Part shown: one piece after another, positions 41,120 through 42,915 of the stretch
Position numbering within the stretch: position 1 is the stretch's first letter
How the letters are laid out: the number at the start of each line of letters is the position of its first letter
Source of the DNA: Desulfofundulus australicus DSM 11792
GTDB lineage: Bacteria > Bacillota > Desulfotomaculia > Desulfotomaculales > Desulfovirgulaceae
Length of the DNA: 42,915 bases
NCBI RefSeq assembly: GCF_900129285.1
Contig: NZ_FQUW01000025.1
Coordinates: 1-42,915 of the forward strand
Direction: 5' to 3'
Translations under genes and position numbers: made by a program
Notes under the pieces: generated by a model
What the model saw: only the letters and a program-made list of their open reading frames with translations
Told to the model about the DNA's origin: nothing
Databases searched by the model: none

Positions 41120-42124
41120 ATGAAAATTAAATTTCCCCGTCAGGTTCTGTACCTGGCCTACCGGACGTGGCAAAAAAGGCGCCAGCAAGGGGAATTCCTG
41201 CGCTATTATTTGAAACCAAAAGAAGACAGCCGCAATAAAATTGCCCGCTGGCTTGATTTTTACATAACCATAATTTCCCTGGGGTTATTAAGTTTTGCCT
41301 TTTTTACTGTCCTCTGGCCTGCCCAAACAGCTCTTTTTATCTCCCTGTTTTTTATGATTGCTGCTATTCCCGGGGCGGCAAAAATACACAAAAAAAGACT
41401 TCAAAAGGAAAATCTTCACCGGAGGCTTCGCTCCATAGTCGAAGGGTACCGGGAGATGTTGAAGCAGCTTGAGGATGCTGAAGAGCTGGCTTCTTTTATA
41501 TGGCCACTTTTAAATAAACTGTCCCAATTTGAACAGGCACAGCCGCCAAAAAGAAAAAAGGAAAAGTTTAAATTGCCGGGGGGAGTTATCCGGGCAATCT
41601 ACCGGAACATACCTGTACTCATTAGTTTCATACCCTCCGCTGGGAAACCGGTAGATGTTTCTGCAGTACATGAGTTGCTGGGGATTATGAAAAAGCAGGG
41701 ATACCGGTACGCCCTCCTTATCACCCCGGGTGAATTTGCCCCGGATACCATGCGGCTGGTTGCTTCTCTGCGTAACCAGTATCGCATTGCCCTGGTGCCG
41801 GAAAAGGAACTGCTGTACCTGCTAGCCCAGGCAGAAAAACTAACCCAACCTGCTGACCGGACTGAGACGACAGAGGTTACTCCTTTTGTGTTGTCCCTTA
41901 AAGCCCTTATAAAAGCGGTCATTGATTATAAAAAGGGGCGTTTATATCTGTTAACCGGAGCATTGTTAACAATCTTTTATTTCATCCTGGGTCCCGGTAA
42001 TTCCGTAAGTAAGGTTTACCTTTTCCTGGCGGCAGCCAACCTTTTTCTCGCCCTGCTCTGCCTGGTTTTCGGTCAAAGGGAAACAGTACCTCCGGATATC
42101 CATGATCTCCTGCAGGAAACTTAA
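41120..42124 (+). CDS. Membrane protein of unknown function with two pairs of helices
   Basis: 334 residues from ATG 41120 with GAGGGGG upstream. Hydrophobic pairs lie near residues 43-90 and 272-320, with a soluble basic and helical middle of about 180 residues that includes a VHELLGIMKKQGYRYALLIT segment reminiscent of a restriction-endonuclease-like or nucleotide-binding fold, though no catalytic motif is clear. No family recognised. It is divergent from nuoE and has its own terminator. Confidence 0.65.
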   Translation: MKIKFPRQVLYLAYRTWQKRRQQGEFLRYYLKPKEDSRNKIARWLDFYITIISLGLLSFAFFTVLWPAQTALFISLFFMIAAIPGAAKIHKKRLQKENLHRRLRSIVEGYREMLKQLEDAEELASFIWPLLNKLSQFEQAQPPKRKKEKFKLPGGVIRAIYRNIPVLISFIPSAGKPVDVSAVHELLGIMKKQGYRYALLITPGEFAPDTMRLVASLRNQYRIALVPEKELLYLLAQAEKLTQPADRTETTEVTPFVLSLKALIKAVIDYKKGRLYLLTGALLTIFYFILGPGNSVSKVYLFLAAANLFLALLCLVFGQRETVPPDIHDLLQET

Positions 42125-42144
42125 TAAAAACTCCGGATAAGCTG

Positions 42145-42173
42145 AAAGGGCCACGTTTGATGGCCCTTTTTCA
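42145..42173 (+). terminator. Intrinsic terminator
   Basis: AAAGGGCCA (42145-42153) pairs perfectly with TGGCCCTTT (42161-42169), followed by TTC. Confidence 0.85.
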
Positions 42174-42257
42174 TTACTGCACCGGCAGATTAAAAACTTA
42201 CATAGATTTAGTGCAAGTTACTAAAAATATCTATATGTAACCTGCCGAGGTGTTACG

Positions 42258-42564
42258 ATGCACGATCCCGGGAAGATTTCTGGGTTGCAAATGATATACC
42301 TGCTCATTAATTTGGTTGGTGCCACGGCCCTGGTTTTTTTACCCGGGCTTACCGCCTTTATAGCGGGGAGAGATGCCTGGGTGGCCCCTCTTCTATCTAC
42401 CCTGCCCGGGTTATATGTAATTCTGGTGATCACTTCTCTGGGCCAGCGCCTCCCCGGCCAGACCATTGTGCAGTACACCGAAACGCTGCTGGGCCCGTGG
42501 TTGGGGAAAATTATCGCCTTATCCTATATAATTTTCTTCTTGCATGTTAACGGAATAATCGTAC
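42258..42564 (+). pseudogene. Spore germination permease gene (gerAB-like), cut by an IS66 element
   Basis: From ATG 42258 the first ~102 residues read as the start of a GerAB-type endospore germination permease: KISGLQMIYLLINLVGATAL, DAWVAPLLSTLPGLYVIL and QTIVQYTETLLGPWLGKIIA, making three membrane helices. A full protein has about 360 residues and ten helices. The frame is broken at 42564/42565, where an IS66-type end begins. It shows a sporulating ancestor. The rest of the gene may lie beyond the window. Confidence 0.8.
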
Positions 42565-42915
42565 GTAAGCGTAAAATAAACCCCACCTTGCAATCAGGTG
42601 GGGACATAATCTGGCTTATTTATTAGCCCTGCAGACAGGGGGCAGCGAATCGGACCAGGGGAGTAACTGATCCAGGGCGTTACTGTCTTTAGGGTTCAGG
42701 TTGGGAAGTTTTTCAAAAAGATAGCTGAGGTACTGGAAAGGATTCAACCCATTCTCCTTTGCCGTTTCTATGATGCTGTAAGTAATAGCGCTGGCCCGTG
42801 CACCCCGCGGAGTATTGGCAAACAACCAGTTCTTGCGGCCAATGACAAAGGGTTTGATCGACCGCTCACTCCGGTTGTTATCCAGTTCCAGGCGCCCATC
42901 CTGCAAAAAGGCAAT
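42565..42915 (-). mobile_element. IS66-family element, left end to window edge
   Basis: Begins at 42565 with GTAAGCGTAAAATAAACC, the GTAAGC tip common to IS66 ends. A terminator hairpin CCCCACCT (42581-42588) / AGGTGGGG (42596-42603) serves the transposase on the minus strand (TTTATTTTA follows). The element continues beyond the window. Confidence 0.78.
42616..42915 (-). CDS. tnpC: IS66 transposase, C-terminal part (runs off window)
   Basis: About 99 residues remain, open to the window edge. GRLELDNNRSERSIKPFVIG holds the last catalytic acidic residue region of the DDE domain (E in the NN-x-E-R-x-I/L-x-P motif), and GRKNWLFANTPRGARASAI and ENGLNPFQYL are typical of the IS66 C-terminus. Partial only because of the window end. 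Confidence 0.9.
   Translation of the reverse strand: MAFLQDGRLELDNNRSERSIKPFVIGRKNWLFANTPRGARASAITYSIIETAKENGLNPFQYLSYLFEKLPNLNPKDSNALDQLLPWSDSLPPVCRANK

Overview
The window looks like a chromosome segment of an anaerobic, spore-forming Gram-positive bacterium of the Desulfotomaculum/Pelotomaculum/Moorella type. This is inferred from gene content: a futalosine-route menaquinone cluster, selenocysteine machinery (selA-selB), a Feo iron importer behind a Fur-like box, a NuoE/NuoF (HymA/HymB-type) diaphorase pair, a spore-germination permease fragment, a DUF1657 protein, many GTG/TTG starts and strong AGGAGG ribosome binding sites. No rRNA, tRNA or CRISPR array was seen.

Layout. (1) 1-920 is a decayed mobile-element zone: an IS21-type right end abuts the first 56 codons of an ISLre2-like transposase gene, followed by a non-coding stretch with a 15-G run. 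(2) 924-5552 is a signalling block: a GAF/HD-GYP protein, then a tightly overlapping rsbR-rsbS-rsbT-rsbX stressosome operon that ends in an RsbU_N-GGDEF protein, so the predicted output is cyclic-di-GMP rather than a sigma factor. (3) 5802-6870 is an internally deleted IS21-type element with multi-copy terminal repeats, an istA stub and about 500 bp of strongly self-complementary non-IS DNA. It cuts off the 5' part of a MetE/UROD-like gene, which also carries a one-base frameshift. (4) 8023-13141 holds a beta-propeller/LysM protein, a ferredoxin, a family 4 glycosyltransferase and a large membrane protein with an alkaline-phosphatase-like ectodomain. (5) 13187-20750 runs from speD, with its own promoter and leader hairpin, through a prenyl-synthase-like protein lacking its aspartate motifs, to ubiE, a ubiD-family gene, mqnP, mqnE, mqnA and mqnC. 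mqnB, mqnD and the ubiX-like flavin prenyltransferase are not here.

(6) 20830-24182 is selA-selB. (7) 24229-26937 holds a PPC-domain protein, a DUF1657 protein, a MidA-type methyltransferase, an LpdD-like protein and an easily missed 50-residue cysteine-containing protein. (8) 26999-29572 is the feoA-feoB operon with a zinc-ribbon gene. (9) 29664-32033 contains a DUF456 protein, rnhA, and two relics (a kinase-phosphatase pseudogene and a universal-stress-protein tail). (10) 32153-37627 contains purL with a built-in PurS-like N-terminus, purQ, a GNAT acetyltransferase, a DsrE-like protein and a nitrilase-family amidohydrolase. (11) 37661-40973, minus strand, carries a YkgJ-type protein and the NuoF/NuoE pair. 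(12) The right edge has a two-ended membrane protein and a gerAB-like gene cut by an IS66-family element that runs off the window.

The strongest candidates for follow-up are the stressosome-to-c-di-GMP module, the structured DNA inside the IS21 remnant, the degenerate prenyl-synthase homologue at the head of the menaquinone genes, and the 50-residue cysteine protein whose ribosome binding site can be hidden in a hairpin. All calls come from reading the sequence; no database search was possible.
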